A stretch of DNA of 64,000 nt. Source: Varroa destructor (taxonomy: Eukaryota > Arthropoda > Arachnida > Mesostigmata > Varroidae). Below the pieces are notes generated by a model, which had not been told where the DNA came from, ran no database searches, and saw only the letters and a program-made list of their open reading frames with translations. Location: NCBI RefSeq assembly GCF_002443255.2, contig NW_019211455.1, positions 17,397,126-17,461,125 of the forward strand, in the 5' to 3' direction. Made by a program: the position numbers and the translations under genes. This document shows positions 11,028-21,828 of this stretch, in pieces. Within the stretch, counting starts at the first letter, position 1. Each line of letters starts with the position of its first letter.

Positions 11028-11404
11028 CCACTAAAGCAACGTTTGTTCAATTGTGTAATGTTTAATTTCGAATCAGGCGTTCTTTGCTCGTTTCGTTTCG
11101 TTCGTGCCCCCCTGAACTAACAGCAAGCGGTGCCAAGGGGTTAGATTACCTGCAAATGTAACGCTGCAGCAGTCCAACCAAATCGTGCCTTAAATACAAA
11201 ATTAGTCGGTAGGGGGGCGAAAGGTTTGATTGGCGATCTCACGAGCTTAGTTTGGCCTTGGCCGCTTTGTCTTCGGCGTACGTTTTCGCTATTTTTCGTT
11301 CGTTACTGTGCTCAGTCAATGAAAGCATCTGTCCTCACTTCTTTTTCGAATCCGGGTCCTACCTGACTATTAAAAAGTTGTGATTTTCCCTGCTTTTTCC
11401 TTAG

Positions 11405-11547
11405 ATCTGAAAAAGGAAACGTTGGGAAATCAGCTTATTTCGACTCTTATATTTATGGCTGCGATTATTGTCGACGAGGTATATACTCCGAGAGTCTTGT
11501 ACGAATCGGAATCAACGTTGTTCGATAGGTTCAACTTTTTACGCCCG
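11405..11547 (+). CDS. internal coding exon, hydrophobic segment
   Basis: A strong acceptor (CTGCTTTTTCCTTAG, ending 11404) and a consensus donor (GTAAGTG from 11548) bound 143 bases. Two leading bases complete a codon and 47 full codons follow, ending exactly at a codon boundary (phase 0). The peptide starts LKKETLGNQLISTLIFMAAI and carries a hydrophobic stretch of about 15 residues, then an acidic and aromatic tail (ESESTLFDRFNFLRP). Both splice sites and an unbroken frame make this one of the best exons here. Protein family not recognised. Its end phase matches the exon at 33691. Confidence 0.5.
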
Positions 11548-11878
11548 GTAAGTGACGACCTAGTTCAGCATTGATTTGAGCTTCATCAGGCAGTTTTTAG
11601 CAAAGCAAAACTTTACACAACTTCCTATTCCCAAAAGTTGCCATTTGCATCGGTGCGATGATGGACCTGTTATTGAATTCGTTGTAATGTCGTCTTCTAG
11701 TGTTCTTAGATGATTTAAATTAAACTTGTCGTAAATTTACTCATGGACGTTAGTAAAAGTGGCTTGCTCATTCACTTGTCTACTCTTGGGTGATATGAAC
11801 AGCATTTTGCCCTTTTTAATACGCCTGAAATAGTCAGACAGAACCGTAATTGTCAAGTTAATAACTAATATAATTCAC

Positions 11879-11939
11879 TATATGGGAACTTTTATCAGAA
11901 AGATTTGTTTATTATATGGGAACTTTTATTTAGAAAGAT
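11879..11939. repeat. two-copy tandem duplication, 34-bp period
   Basis: A 17-base string TATATGGGAACTTTTAT occurs at 11879-11895 and 11913-11929, each followed by AGAAAGAT. The copies differ by small indels. This looks like a recent local duplication. Confidence 0.8.
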
Positions 11940-12379
11940 AATCTCTTCACGTAGGCAACAATAAGACGGTAATATTAAGCAGCGATAGTATCTAACCGTA
12001 ACGATAATCGGCAAAATGCGATCTTAACCACTCAGTTTATATCCACCCGCAAGCTGATGATTGGCTGAACTTTAGTGGAGTTTTTTTGTGCAACGGTCCT
12101 CACTGGCGCTGCCGCCTTAAAGCATCCAAAGCTGAGTGTCGCTACTAAGCTCGTGAAGATCATGGTCATATTGGCTAAATCACTGGCTATTTCTCTGTTC
12201 ATGACGTCAACGATTTTACGCTTTCAGACGGGCGGCATGCTCTAAACCCATATGATCGCAGTACGACCACGTATGTTCAACCAGCCACCCAGTTACCCAA
12301 GCAGCTATCCACGTAATTACCCTGATTTCTTTTTCGTTCTGCGCTCTGTTCTTATCGCTCGGTATCGAATCTCGGTCAT

Positions 12380-12694
12380 TTAGCTGAGAAATAAGCACGA
12401 ACGACATGTCAGTAGTGCGTTGCTTGGTGTGGGTTGCGTTGCTTTGATCGCCATCTGACGAACATCCTGCGGCCAGATTAGGTCTTCGACCTTCCCTTGC
12501 TCCCCACATGGGTCCCCTCTAGGATGAGTGCAGATTGATGAAACTAACACAGGGAAAGTCTTGCGGATCTTTAAGAAGGTGATGCGCTCGGTAACTGGAG
12601 TTGGGGGGGGGAGGAGGTTTCGCAAACCCCTCTTATCATATCGCGCTTCTCCGGAAGCTGCTACTGCTAAAATTGCTATCGTTGCTAGTAGCAT
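12380..12694 (-). CDS. candidate secreted precursor, 104 residues
   Basis: A minus-strand ATG at 12694 starts MLLATIAILAVAASGEARYD, a good signal-peptide shape with likely cleavage near residues 15-17. A dibasic KR at 21-22 followed by G resembles a prohormone-convertase site. The rest is proline-rich near 29-34 and has cysteines at 55, 63, 97 and 100. A competing plus-strand frame (12528-12785) covers the same DNA, and only one is likely real. The start context is unremarkable. Not assigned to any known neuropeptide or secreted family. Confidence 0.3.
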   Translation of the reverse strand: MLLATIAILAVAASGEARYDKRGLRNLLPPPTPVTERITFLKIRKTFPVLVSSICTHPRGDPCGEQGKVEDLIWPQDVRQMAIKATQPTPSNALLTCRSCLFLS

Positions 12695-14004
12695 GACGGT
12701 CGATTCGGTACTGCTTTCAGTACCATCTTTTGATACTGTCCAAATGGGACTAGGGGTAAGCCTCGGCTTGCTATGGACGCTGTGAGTCTTACAGCGGCTT
12801 CAGGGTAGGCCGACCGGCCAACCGATCGATGCGACCTACGCCATAAGCTGCTGATCCAGTCACCGGCGGCTGATGACTCACTTTAGTTACTATCGCCCCT
12901 CACTTGCCATAATCGTGCTTGCCGTGGCAGTGGTAGCGGTGGGCGGCGGTGGATGCAACTACGTCGTCCTTTTTTCCTGCTAAATCTTCTCGTATCGCTG
13001 CTACTTGCGTGATTTTCGGCAAACAGCGCAGTTCGTTGATTTTCCTTGTTTTTCTCGTTGTTCTTTTTTCGCGCCTCTTGTAATTAGTGATTGTCATCTT
13101 CGCTGTTACTAATGAAAGTACGGCGCTGTCTTGTAAGTACTAAATGGACGTAGCAGATAAAAAAAACACGGCACTTCAGCAATTAGCAGCAGAAACAGTT
13201 ACGCAGTCAGAGACGTTTGTTAGTTGCATGCAGGCCTAATTCTTGGATCAGAATAATAACAAAATAATAAAAATGGCTCTAAAAACCCCATAAGGTCTGA
13301 CTGAAGCAAAGTAGCCACTTCCCGTACGTGACAAGGTGCATTGTAAGAAGGATTCGCAACCACATGGCCCATATCGTTACTTACGAGCATCTCCCACTTT
13401 TTTTACTTAATCCCGTTTTTTTTTTCTTATACCTGTAACTCCATAATGCACGAAAGCCCTTCTGAACTCGACGTCCCCTCTAGATTACAAATACGCACTT
13501 GCATTTTGTCTCTTGTAAAACATGTCAAATTGTAATACTTTTAGAACCAATCAATGAAGAAAACAACCCGGAATGGACAAGTTTACGAGTGTTATTCTTG
13601 CAATATATCCCTCCGTTTCTTGCTGCTGCCGCTAGCTTTGCGAACACTTGGCACATCGCATGGCAGTATCTTTCAAACCATGCCCGCGCTTTTTCAGCGA
13701 CGATGAGGACAAGGGGGACGTGACTAATGACTGGTCTATAAAGGATACCACGTCATACTCCAACCCTCGGACTGAATTCGTGGATGCTGCCGTCAGCAGA
13801 CATCTCACCACTCTCTTCAGTCACTACGCCATTGCTGTATTCATTCGCCGTTCGGATATAAGAGGGTACGAAAGGATATGAACAGTGACATAGGCTGAGT
13901 GGGACGACGTTGCTCTTCGAATGAGGCCATTGCGGGTGAAAACAGGAGACCAATACCTCCGGGCCTGCAAAGGTTCATGTGAGAACGAGCAGGCTCGAAG
14001 AGCA
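12695..14004. other. stretch without a firm gene
   Basis: A G9 run lies just left, at about 12604. Short frames on both strands near 13499-13953 overlap one another and lack splice support. An ATG with a GTAAGTAC donor at about 13131 covers only seven codons. No RNA gene is seen. Confidence 0.45.
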
Positions 14005-14028
14005 GGGAGGGAGGGAGGGAGGGAGGGG
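14005..14028 (+). repeat. (GGGA)n run, perfect G-quadruplex motif
   Basis: Six runs of three or more G separated by single A bases. This meets the standard intramolecular G-quadruplex pattern with one-base loops, which are very stable in vitro. It is also a tetranucleotide microsatellite. Confidence 0.9.
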
Positions 14029-14687
14029 TAGTAGCGATATCCTGTTGAAGCTCGGTCATTATTAGGGGCCTTCGAAAACGAGTGTTAAAGAAAGAGAGAT
14101 GTATGCGATGAAGTTATGCGCTGATTTAACCGGTACGATGACTAGACGAGTCGCAATGGATTTCCTGATGGCTTACCCTACACTTGCGCCCCGTCCTTCA
14201 TACACCGCTGGAGCGCTCCTAGCTCACGAGTCCGGTAGTAGTAGCAGCGATCATTGGAGTGGCAGTTGCAACAACAGCATTGAGATGACAGAAGCTACAG
14301 CGTCATTGCGACTGCTCTGGTTGTTCCGTTCAATGACGCAATTCATTCGTTCCACAAGCAGAATTTAAATCAAGCTCACAAGCAGAATCATCGATTATTG
14401 GTATCAACGGTGTGTGCGATGCCAACGTGAAAAGTGCCTCGGGCATAGCAGCTCCACAGCCGTCTTAAATGCCTCTCGATTTTTCTATGCGCAGCTTGCT
14501 TCCATGAAGGTCGCGCACCGCCATTACCAGTATCGTATTCCTCTCATTGAGGTAAACGTCGGGGCATTGAACGCTCGCAAAAATAGTAGACAACACGATG
14601 TCGATGAGACGTGTACGATCCGAATGAAGTCGACTTGTGAGAGTGCGGACGGTAGAAGACAAAGCATCGGCCACAGTCGCCGTCCAC

Positions 14688-14707
14688 TGCAGCCACAAGT
14701 GGCTGCA
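14688..14707. other. 20-bp palindrome with 2-base spacer
   Basis: TGCAGCCAC and GTGGCTGCA are perfect reverse complements separated by AA. Suitable as a dimeric binding site or a tight hairpin. Confidence 0.5.
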
Positions 14708-15430
14708 ATTGAGAAGCTGTCTCCATAGTACAACTGCCTACGCTGGAAATACATTGGATGTCTAGCCTGCAATCGTGGTAACTGTACTAGTGTAAAAGGG
14801 GGAATATCAATCACTCTTGGCGTTCACCCATTTAGCTCCATCGTGTGTGCGCTTCAGAAATACAACTTTGCCTTTGCTGTTTGGATCACCATCGGTACTA
14901 TGGCCGCTTTTTCATATGGTAGAAGCTGGCCAGGTTTTACCCGACATTTGCACGGAACAATGGCGGTTTCGAAAATTGAATTCTGTTTATAATTATGCCA
15001 TAATTACGATAATTTAGTCGAGGAGAACACTTTTGATAGATAATACAATTTTAAAATATTATCGGTTATAATGTGAAGGAACGAGGACGAAGATCGTTCA
15101 TCCATTCACTTTAATCGAACATTCTTGCTTGATTTTTACAATATAGCGTTTCTTCGTTACCAGAATATCAATCCCATAATGTTAAATTGTTTACTTTGAT
15201 ATGGCAAATAATTAAAATCAAATAGATTATTCTGTACATACAAATGCATTGTTAAACTGTATATAAGTTTAATTGTTCTATACAGCTCGGAAGTTACGCC
15301 CCCTTATCGATACCTTTGAACTTCAAGAAAAAGGTAGATGCATTTGGCAAATAATCATAATGTCCCTACGAATGAAGTTGTTACCGACTGCTTTTCAACA
15401 AAAGCATAGATTCTTCCTTTCAAATCCTCC

Positions 15431-15449
15431 CCTTGAAATCCTTTCAAGG
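15431..15449. other. 8-bp stem hairpin
   Basis: CCTTGAAA and TTTCAAGG pair perfectly around TCC. Too short to be a small-RNA precursor. Confidence 0.4.
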
Positions 15450-15820
15450 TGACCAATGTATTATGGTTGTTATACTTTATTGCGAGTGGTCTGAGGACTT
15501 TCAGAATCAAAAGACCTATAACGCCTCTCTTATGAGCAAAAGGTCCGATCGCACTTTTATGCTACCGATCTATGCTTCTTTAGCCAAGCTCTGATGGTTC
15601 GCTGATTTTTGATTTTGTAAGTAATCTTTTTCCAATTTCTTCATGAAAGTCGGCTAAGGGTTCGCCAACGACAGCCGCTGCAACAGCAAAATCAGCTCTC
15701 TGAACGATGTAGTGGAATTTCAAAGGCGACACCTGCTGTGATTTGCTTACAATCGGCAGATGGCAAGATCTACCAGTTTACTAAGCCATATTAGGCGGTA
15801 ATAATTTGTAAAAAGGAGAC

Positions 15821-15991
15821 ATGATTTCCAGTGAAGATTACCCGCCTAAGTTCAAGACGTTTAACAGCGTCCTCAAAACTCAACGAATTTTTTCAGCCCC
15901 TAGCGCGATATCTGTATGTATGGAAGTAGAGGAATATTTACTAGCGGCTTGGATCAAACCGAGGTTTACTTCAATAAATATCGACAGATAA
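15821..15991 (+). CDS. 56-residue ORF, possibly 5' part of a broken gene
   Basis: An ATG opens 56 codons to TAA; the peptide starts MISSEDYPPKFKTFNSVLKT. A TTTTTTCAG acceptor lies inside it at about 15897, so the last part could instead be an exon. AAGGAG sits just before the ATG, but this has no meaning in a eukaryotic gene. The next open frame (15978-16328) overlaps its end in the +1 frame. No family recognised. Confidence 0.3.
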   Translation: MISSEDYPPKFKTFNSVLKTQRIFSAPSAISVCMEVEEYLLAAWIKPRFTSINIDR

Positions 15992-16328
15992 ACAGCACTA
16001 TCGTAGTATACTAGAAACGTGTCTATTTCTGAAGCAGAACTCTTTTATTGTTTCATGCTTATTGTGTGCAACAGTAAATCTTATACGAAGTTCCCCATTG
16101 AGAAAAAACTTCAATAAATTCCGACGCCCAGAAATTGCTCATTGGATTCCAATGGGAAAGCGGTCCCATAGAATCGCGAAGACAGAGCCAGCCACGAATA
16201 TGACCAACTCCTTGTGTATAGAAAACTCGTCGTCCGTCGGCTCTTTCCGTTTATACGTAGAATGGATACGTTTTTGTTCCTGGGTTTTATTGCTGGGGCA
16301 GAAAGCATACAACATGCATTTGAGTTGA
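15978..16328 (+). CDS. 117-codon open frame, +1 to the preceding ORF
   Basis: Stop-free for 116 sense codons in DNA of about 40% G+C, where such length is less likely by chance than in the G+C-rich parts of the window. It contains a basic segment (SPLRKNFNKFRR), an NMTNS sequon and a hydrophobic stretch near the end (FCSWVLLLG). There is no ATG at its left end; it reads on from the frame of 15821-15991 after a one-base shift. The minus strand is also open here (16139-16453), so the strand is uncertain. No family recognised. Confidence 0.3.
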   Translation: MSTDKQHYRSILETCLFLKQNSFIVSCLLCATVNLIRSSPLRKNFNKFRRPEIAHWIPMGKRSHRIAKTEPATNMTNSLCIENSSSVGSFRLYVEWIRFCSWVLLLGQKAYNMHLS

Positions 16329-16835
16329 GGTCGCCCATGCGATTGGCTTGTTGCAGCATGCGGTTCCTGAAGCTTGAAGCCGGATGGTAACGCAGGCAAA
16401 GTTAATCGTCGAAATACGTCGTGGCTTAATTTGAAAACATGCTGTACACACAAGCAACGAAATCGTGCCCACCTTCAAAACAACCCGGATAGCTTTATAC
16501 ATTGGGAAATGCAGAACTGCGGATCTAACTAGAGATATTTGGCTCTACTTACAATTTGTAGTATGATAATGGCAAATCGTCAAAAGAAAAAAAACTATGC
16601 CTCGCGTAAGCTTGCTCAGCGTTTTTGAGAAGAGTTTTTAAAGTCAATGATAATATCTTATAAACACTATTGTGCCCCGGATCAATCGCTGTTCACTCAA
16701 CGGCTACTTGGGTTAGCCCTGCCTACGCTCAAAAACCTTCAGCTACCTGGCGAAGTAAAATTCTCATGAAGGTCCAAAAGAAACATCTCTACAGAATTAC
16801 GATACCAACTAAGACTTCGCGTGCCTCTCTGCTTG

Positions 16836-16836
<1 letters not shown>

Positions 16837-16876
<40 letters not shown>
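16837..16876. repeat. (TA)20 microsatellite
   Basis: Forty bases of perfect alternating TA. Likely highly polymorphic and prone to cruciform formation. Confidence 0.95.
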
Positions 16877-16880
<4 letters not shown>

Positions 16881-17875
16881 AATCCTTTACCAAGGCGAAC
16901 CGGACGTTATAGGATCTTATTGTAAACCGCCGATGGGCATGCAAATAAGTGCGGAATGAAAAAATTAAAGCTTAGGTATCTAAAAACCTATTTTCTGTGG
17001 CGTATCTACTCTTATGTGGTAAAATTAATAATTACATATAAAATTTACCTATATTTGAAGTAATCCAACAATTCATAATCGGAATACAGGTATTGCATGA
17101 AAGCTACCTACAGATACACAAAAAGAGACCTTTTTAACTCGCTGTTCCTCTCGTTACGTAAACACATATATTTGTTCAAAGTAATTTCCAGCAATAAAAA
17201 GTGTACACACCTATAATGATGAATACATGGGAAACTCGTATGAGTAGAAAAAAACTTTTAAAGTACAAACTTGATAACATTCTTACGAAACGTCTTAGAT
17301 GACCTATGAATCATACATTCTCGTAGCTATGCTAGGGTATTTCACAACATTACTTAGTCCGCAGGCGTGTATATGTTGATATCCCTCCCCCCCCGCTATC
17401 ATCGCACTATGCGGTGCCGAAAAAGCCTGTCACGATAGGCTACAATCCACTGGTGCATGAGAATAAGATACAACTGAAGAAAGGCTCATACTACAGTTTT
17501 AAGGTCGGTGGCCTATATACATTGAGATCACAAAACGAGACCGCTGCTGCTGTCGTTAGTGTCTTTATACGCCTCCCCACGAACTATTCCGTTGATGAAA
17601 CATGACGATCTGGTCATTGTGCCTGAACACACGTCCCATACGAAAACCTCCTGCACTTTTTCTGTACGAACGGGGCACCAGGATCGGCCCTACACTCAAC
17701 GTCTAGTGCTAGATCGTTTGAGCCGTTCTAGCAATACCCAATCGAACCAGTCGGTACTTCTGCGATTCCCATATACTGAAAAGGAAAGTTTCTGGACAAG
17801 TTGTGCATTATAAGTCAATCAATGTCTCTTGCACCGACTATCCTACTGATGCTTCATTTCCTAGCTCGTCTAGGC

Positions 17876-17891
17876 AAAAAAAAAAAAAAAA
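17876..17891. repeat. A16 homopolymer
   Basis: Sixteen A residues. Possibly the tail of an old retroposed copy, but no element body is recognised upstream. Confidence 0.9.
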
Positions 17892-17951
17892 GAGAAATTA
17901 TCTACAGAGGGTCGTTCTGCTATTATGAACTAGAAATCATCAGTATTCATA

Positions 17952-17997
17952 ACCTATTGGTACCACCTATTGGAACCTATTGGTACCTATTGGTATA
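17952..17997. repeat. CCTATTGG minisatellite, four inverted CCAAT boxes
   Basis: CCTATTGG occurs at 17953, 17966, 17976 and 17986, with 10-13 base periods. Each copy carries ATTGG, the reverse complement of the CCAAT box bound by NF-Y. The spacing approximates one helical turn. Confidence 0.7.
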
Positions 17998-19430
17998 CCA
18001 ATATACTGTACGGTATTTCAGGGAACAATCCACATAGTTCTTTATGTCAGGTATAGACGGCGAGTGTATAGTTTTCCCTAATCTAAACCAGCTGCAATAA
18101 CACAGTCGATAACATGAATTATCAATACTGCTATCAAATATATGACTCGTTGAAACAGTCCCAGACATCTTAATGGCTAACGGAACAGCTGGTAACATTT
18201 GCTTGACGATCGCGATCACTTTGAACGATCTGCATATATGCATGTAGCATAGCACGCAGTTTCAATATCCTTGCGGACAGCGCGAGCTAAGCCCTGTTTC
18301 TTACTTTTAGAGTTTCATCTTATTGATATTATCCTGTAATATCGAATGCTATTCTAATAACGTATCTTCTATCTCACCTAATCGAAATTCATCCAGGGCA
18401 CTCGGTTAGTTTGATTTTTTTGAGTGCTTTAAAGAAGGAAGTAGTGGCTTTTTCAATAACGTGACGCCCCGTCGTTCTAGTGCAAATTGTAGAGCACTCT
18501 ACCTCCTTCGAAATGAATCCGCTTGCGGAATTACTTCCAATTGCCTGCTCACATATTCATCTATTTCCTTGGCTTCAAATAGGCAGCAGCAGCAGCATTC
18601 ACTGGCGTTCTGGTCAGCCGCCACCCATGCGTCTAGTATGCTACTGTTTAGCCGCTTTCCCAATCAGTATCGTCTGACGGCCGTCCAGCCGGCTCTATGA
18701 ACCGCGGCAGTTGCGCCGTACAGCTGATCGTGCGCGAGCGAAGGCTTTCCAAGATGCAATGACCATTTAACGGTTGAGAGAACGGTTTTCTGCTGTCGGA
18801 TTCTCGTTCGTTGCTTCATTTTTCTATTCGTGCTATTTCTATATATTTTCTATTCGGGTCTTCCCTTTTCCCATATTTTCCAACGCCTGCGCCTTTACTA
18901 TTCCTAATGGCAGCCGCTGCTCGTCTGAGTGGTTGATTAGTGTTTTACCTTTTGCAGTCGGGACATGCAGCGCCGCATTACGACCCAGTACAGCGCCTAT
19001 GGCTCACGGGGCCATACACGTTGGCTGGGTACGCGACGGCCAGGGATCCAAAAGGTGTATATAGGGAAAGTAATTGTACGTTGTAAAAACTTACAGATGC
19101 CCACTCACACGTTGATACACGCTTAGTGGCGCTGTTTACCAACAGGTTGAAGGTAACGTGACATGATAGCAGCCGCCTCTGTTTGGCGATTGAAGAGAAG
19201 TGAAGTCTAGTGCGGCCTAAAGCAGTCCGAGCACAGAGTACGAGGCGACGCCAGAGTGCGACAGGGTGTTAGTAGCAGCAGCAGTGATAACCAAAGATTT
19301 TTAGGAACGGATCGCCTGCTCCACAACGTTTGCACCCGCTGCTAGCTATACTCCCAGCCTTTTCCAGCTCTCACCGTGTTTTATTTTGCTCATCTTTTGC
19401 CAGCTATAAATTTTTTCTTTCTTTTACCAG

Positions 19431-19648
19431 CCTGTAGGCTAAAGGAGGTAACAGTGACCCCATACAGAAAACCTGACACTTGGTTTGACAGGAGAACCAT
19501 TGACAGCTTGGCCACGCCAATTGAGGCTGAAGCTGGGTTCTGGGGCATTCTTCACACTGGTGTCACGTGCGCAGTCTCCCTAGCGCTTATCCCTCTCCGG
19601 TCAATCTCCGACCTCAGCGTTGTCTTCTGCCTCTCACTGTCGAATTGA
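19431..19648 (+). CDS. candidate exon after a strong acceptor
   Basis: A long polypyrimidine tract and acceptor (TTTTTTCTTTCTTTTACCAG) end at 19430. Two bases complete a codon and the frame stays open to the stop at 19648, reading CRLKEVTVTPYRKPDTWFDR at its start and then a mixed acidic segment. There is no clear donor, so it may be terminal or end earlier at a GTGTCA near 19559. No family recognised. Confidence 0.3.
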
Positions 19649-20406
19649 ATTGGTGCTGTTTTCATCTTTTAATGTAATTCTAAAGTGCTATAGTGACATG
19701 GAAGGCTGAAGGGGTACGCAATGTAACGCAACTATGACTGGATTTTGGAATAGACACCTGCCCGATATCTTTGGGGTGGAACATGATGATGTTTGCCGTT
19801 TATACTGGATAAAGTAAACCACAACAATGGCAATATGCAAGGCGAGCAAGTCCATCTAGCACAATGAGGTGAATCAGTAAAGATAACACGAAAAGCGACA
19901 GTTAGCAGTAACGTCTTAGTCCAAGCATCTTCAGAACGGCGGCAGGTCACCCTAATTAGACGCGCGCGCATAGGTATAGCGGCATCAAAAGCCCGAGCCA
20001 ATAGCTTCAGTGTTTCTCCAATCCCTCGAGGCGCGAAATGTTCTGCACAGATACCTAGATAAACTAAGAAAATAGAAAAAATGAAAGTTTTAAGTGTGTG
20101 TCATACAAGAAAGACAAAACAGAGTATTGCGAACCCTAAAAGAGGCTGATTAAGCACTTTCCTAAGCTTATTTGAGAATTTACATATTAAAACTATAACG
20201 GTACAATAAAAATTAGCTATGTAAGATCAAAGGCAGCAGATTCGTCTTACTATGACCATAATCAAATTATATCCACAATTTATTATACTCTGGCATTTTT
20301 CTCGTCGTTGTTTTTAGAAATCATCACCTTCGATCCAGCGATTGCATACTCGCCACTTGCGTCGGTTATAATTTGCATTTACACGGATAAAGGGCATTTC
20401 GCCTAC
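19649..20406. other. stretch without a firm gene
   Basis: A minus-strand frame at 19732-20001 is open but has no ATG at its left end and no splice support. Nothing else is seen. Confidence 0.45.
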
Positions 20407-20473
20407 AGCCCGAACCCATGACACTTTTAGACTCAGTTTGCTAATCACGAGCTTCTAGCATTGTAGCTAGACG
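20407..20473 (-). repeat. tRNA-Ala-like relic, tRNA-derived SINE candidate
   Basis: Read on minus, CTAGCTACAATGCTAGAAGC resembles an A box, a TTAGCAA anticodon-loop-like string (anticodon AGC) follows, and GGGTTCGGGCTG matches a B box. Order and spacing fit a tRNA, but the arms pair poorly, so it is a decayed copy rather than a gene. Confidence 0.4.
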
Positions 20474-20507
20474 TGGGCAACGAACTTCCAACGATTTCCA
20501 GGTTTGG

Positions 20508-20575
20508 CAGAATGCGGTATTGAACCTGATTCGCCAGAGTGGTAGGTTACTGCAAGTCTGCTAGCACGTGGCGAC
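20508..20575 (-). repeat. second tRNA-like relic, same orientation
   Basis: On minus, GTGCTAGCAGAC resembles an A-box remnant, and GGTTCAATACC at 20516-20526 resembles a B box about 35 bases on. It lies only 35 bases from the tRNA-Ala-like relic. Weaker match than its neighbour. Confidence 0.25.
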
Positions 20576-21610
20576 TACAATAGTGACCTCACTATAGATA
20601 GCCTCTTTATAATCGACCATCAGATTTCGCATAGCGTCAAAGCCTATTATTCCTCAAAAACCCGCACCGTGTGAGCGGCCTAAGGCGTACAGCAGTCAAC
20701 CATAGGGAAATTAAAGAACAATGCTGTAGATATGCAAAATTAATTCAATATTATATGGTCGCAACCTTACTAAGGTGTTTGTGTTGATCAACAAGTCACT
20801 GCACGTCTTTTTTAGGCAAAGCGTAACTGATGATTACATACTGGTCTATCAGTAAATAAAACGGGGCGACTGATAACGGTTTTATTATGGCTACGCAACA
20901 TCACTTTGGACCTTAGGATGGTTGACGTTAAAAGCCGAGCACTATGCTGGAACTACGCATGGAGGCAGGACGCCATGAAGTCCAAAAGAGCAACGCTCTT
21001 CCCTCAAATAACAGAACGCCGTCCAGCTAACTGTTGGTCTTGGCTGGCCTCACAATAACACTAGAGCACTGCTGAGCACCTCTCAGCGGTTGAACGGGAT
21101 GTCAACCAGCGTGGTTCCTTTACTGCCTTCGGTGCCACTACATTCGACACAATATCAGCGTGTTTGCTTTAGCAAATATATGGCTTCGTTACATCCACAC
21201 GATATACCCCCATAAACCGGGAGTCTCCAACCGTCCCCGATCAAACCTCGAACGCCCTTTGTACCGCTGTTGGTGGTATGTAGACGGTAATGTGAGTTCC
21301 ACAGCGTAGGGGTTGGTTTCGAAAGTATATGAATATACTAGCTTAGAAGCGGGGGGCTCTACCAGCGGCTGCCGATCTGCCCAGCCCTCGATTCTTTGAG
21401 GCGCACGTCACCAGCTATTGCTAGCAAGGCCACTTCCCATAAGAAGGTTGCAGTACGGTTCTCCTTTTCCTTCTTCTACACTCTTCCTGTGTCTTAACCT
21501 CTTCTCAACTGTTTGCTTATTCGCATCCTTTAGGAGAAAAGCGACTTCTTTCTGGCATCTTGTTTCCTCTACGTCGTAGCCGTCTGATCGTTGCAACCTA
21601 GACCAGAGCG

Positions 21611-21625
21611 CCTAACCTAACCTAA
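21611..21625. repeat. (CCTAA)3, arthropod telomere unit
   Basis: Three exact CCTAA units, the complement of TTAGG, the ancestral arthropod telomere repeat. Three copies can occur by chance or mark a healed break; it is not a telomere. Confidence 0.6.
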
Positions 21626-21793
21626 TCTTGCCTACATTGGCTTCCAGCTGCGAAGCCGCCACTAAGCAGCTGTAGCTTTCACCTCGCATGCCCCTTTCAC
21701 AGGAGGCATGGTTTACGAAAGGACAGTTAGGCCTAGCCAAATATCCAGGTATAACTAACCACCACGACAGAGTTGCATTGCAGAAATACAGGA

Positions 21794-21828
21794 TGCAAAA
21801 AATTACATTTCTCAAGTAATTTTTTGCA
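21794..21828. other. 13-bp perfect hairpin
   Basis: TGCAAAAAATTAC and GTAATTTTTTGCA pair perfectly around a 9-base loop (ATTTCTCAA). It is AT-rich and isolated; it might be the remains of a small inverted-repeat element. Confidence 0.5.

Larger units (their letters stand above)
14029..15820. other. stretch with short palindromes, no firm gene
   Basis: Overlapping frames on both strands at 14099-14814 cannot be ranked. A 20-bp near-perfect palindrome lies at 14688-14707 and a 19-bp hairpin at 15431-15449. From 15000 the DNA turns A+T-rich. A lone GTAAGT near 15617 has no usable frame before it. Confidence 0.45.
16329..19430. other. repeat-bearing stretch without a firm gene
   Basis: Contains the (TA)20 tract, an A16 tract and a CCTATTGG minisatellite, listed separately. 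A C8 run lies at about 17386. Short frames at 17414-17813 and 18461-18700 are open but have no start or splice support. Confidence 0.45.
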
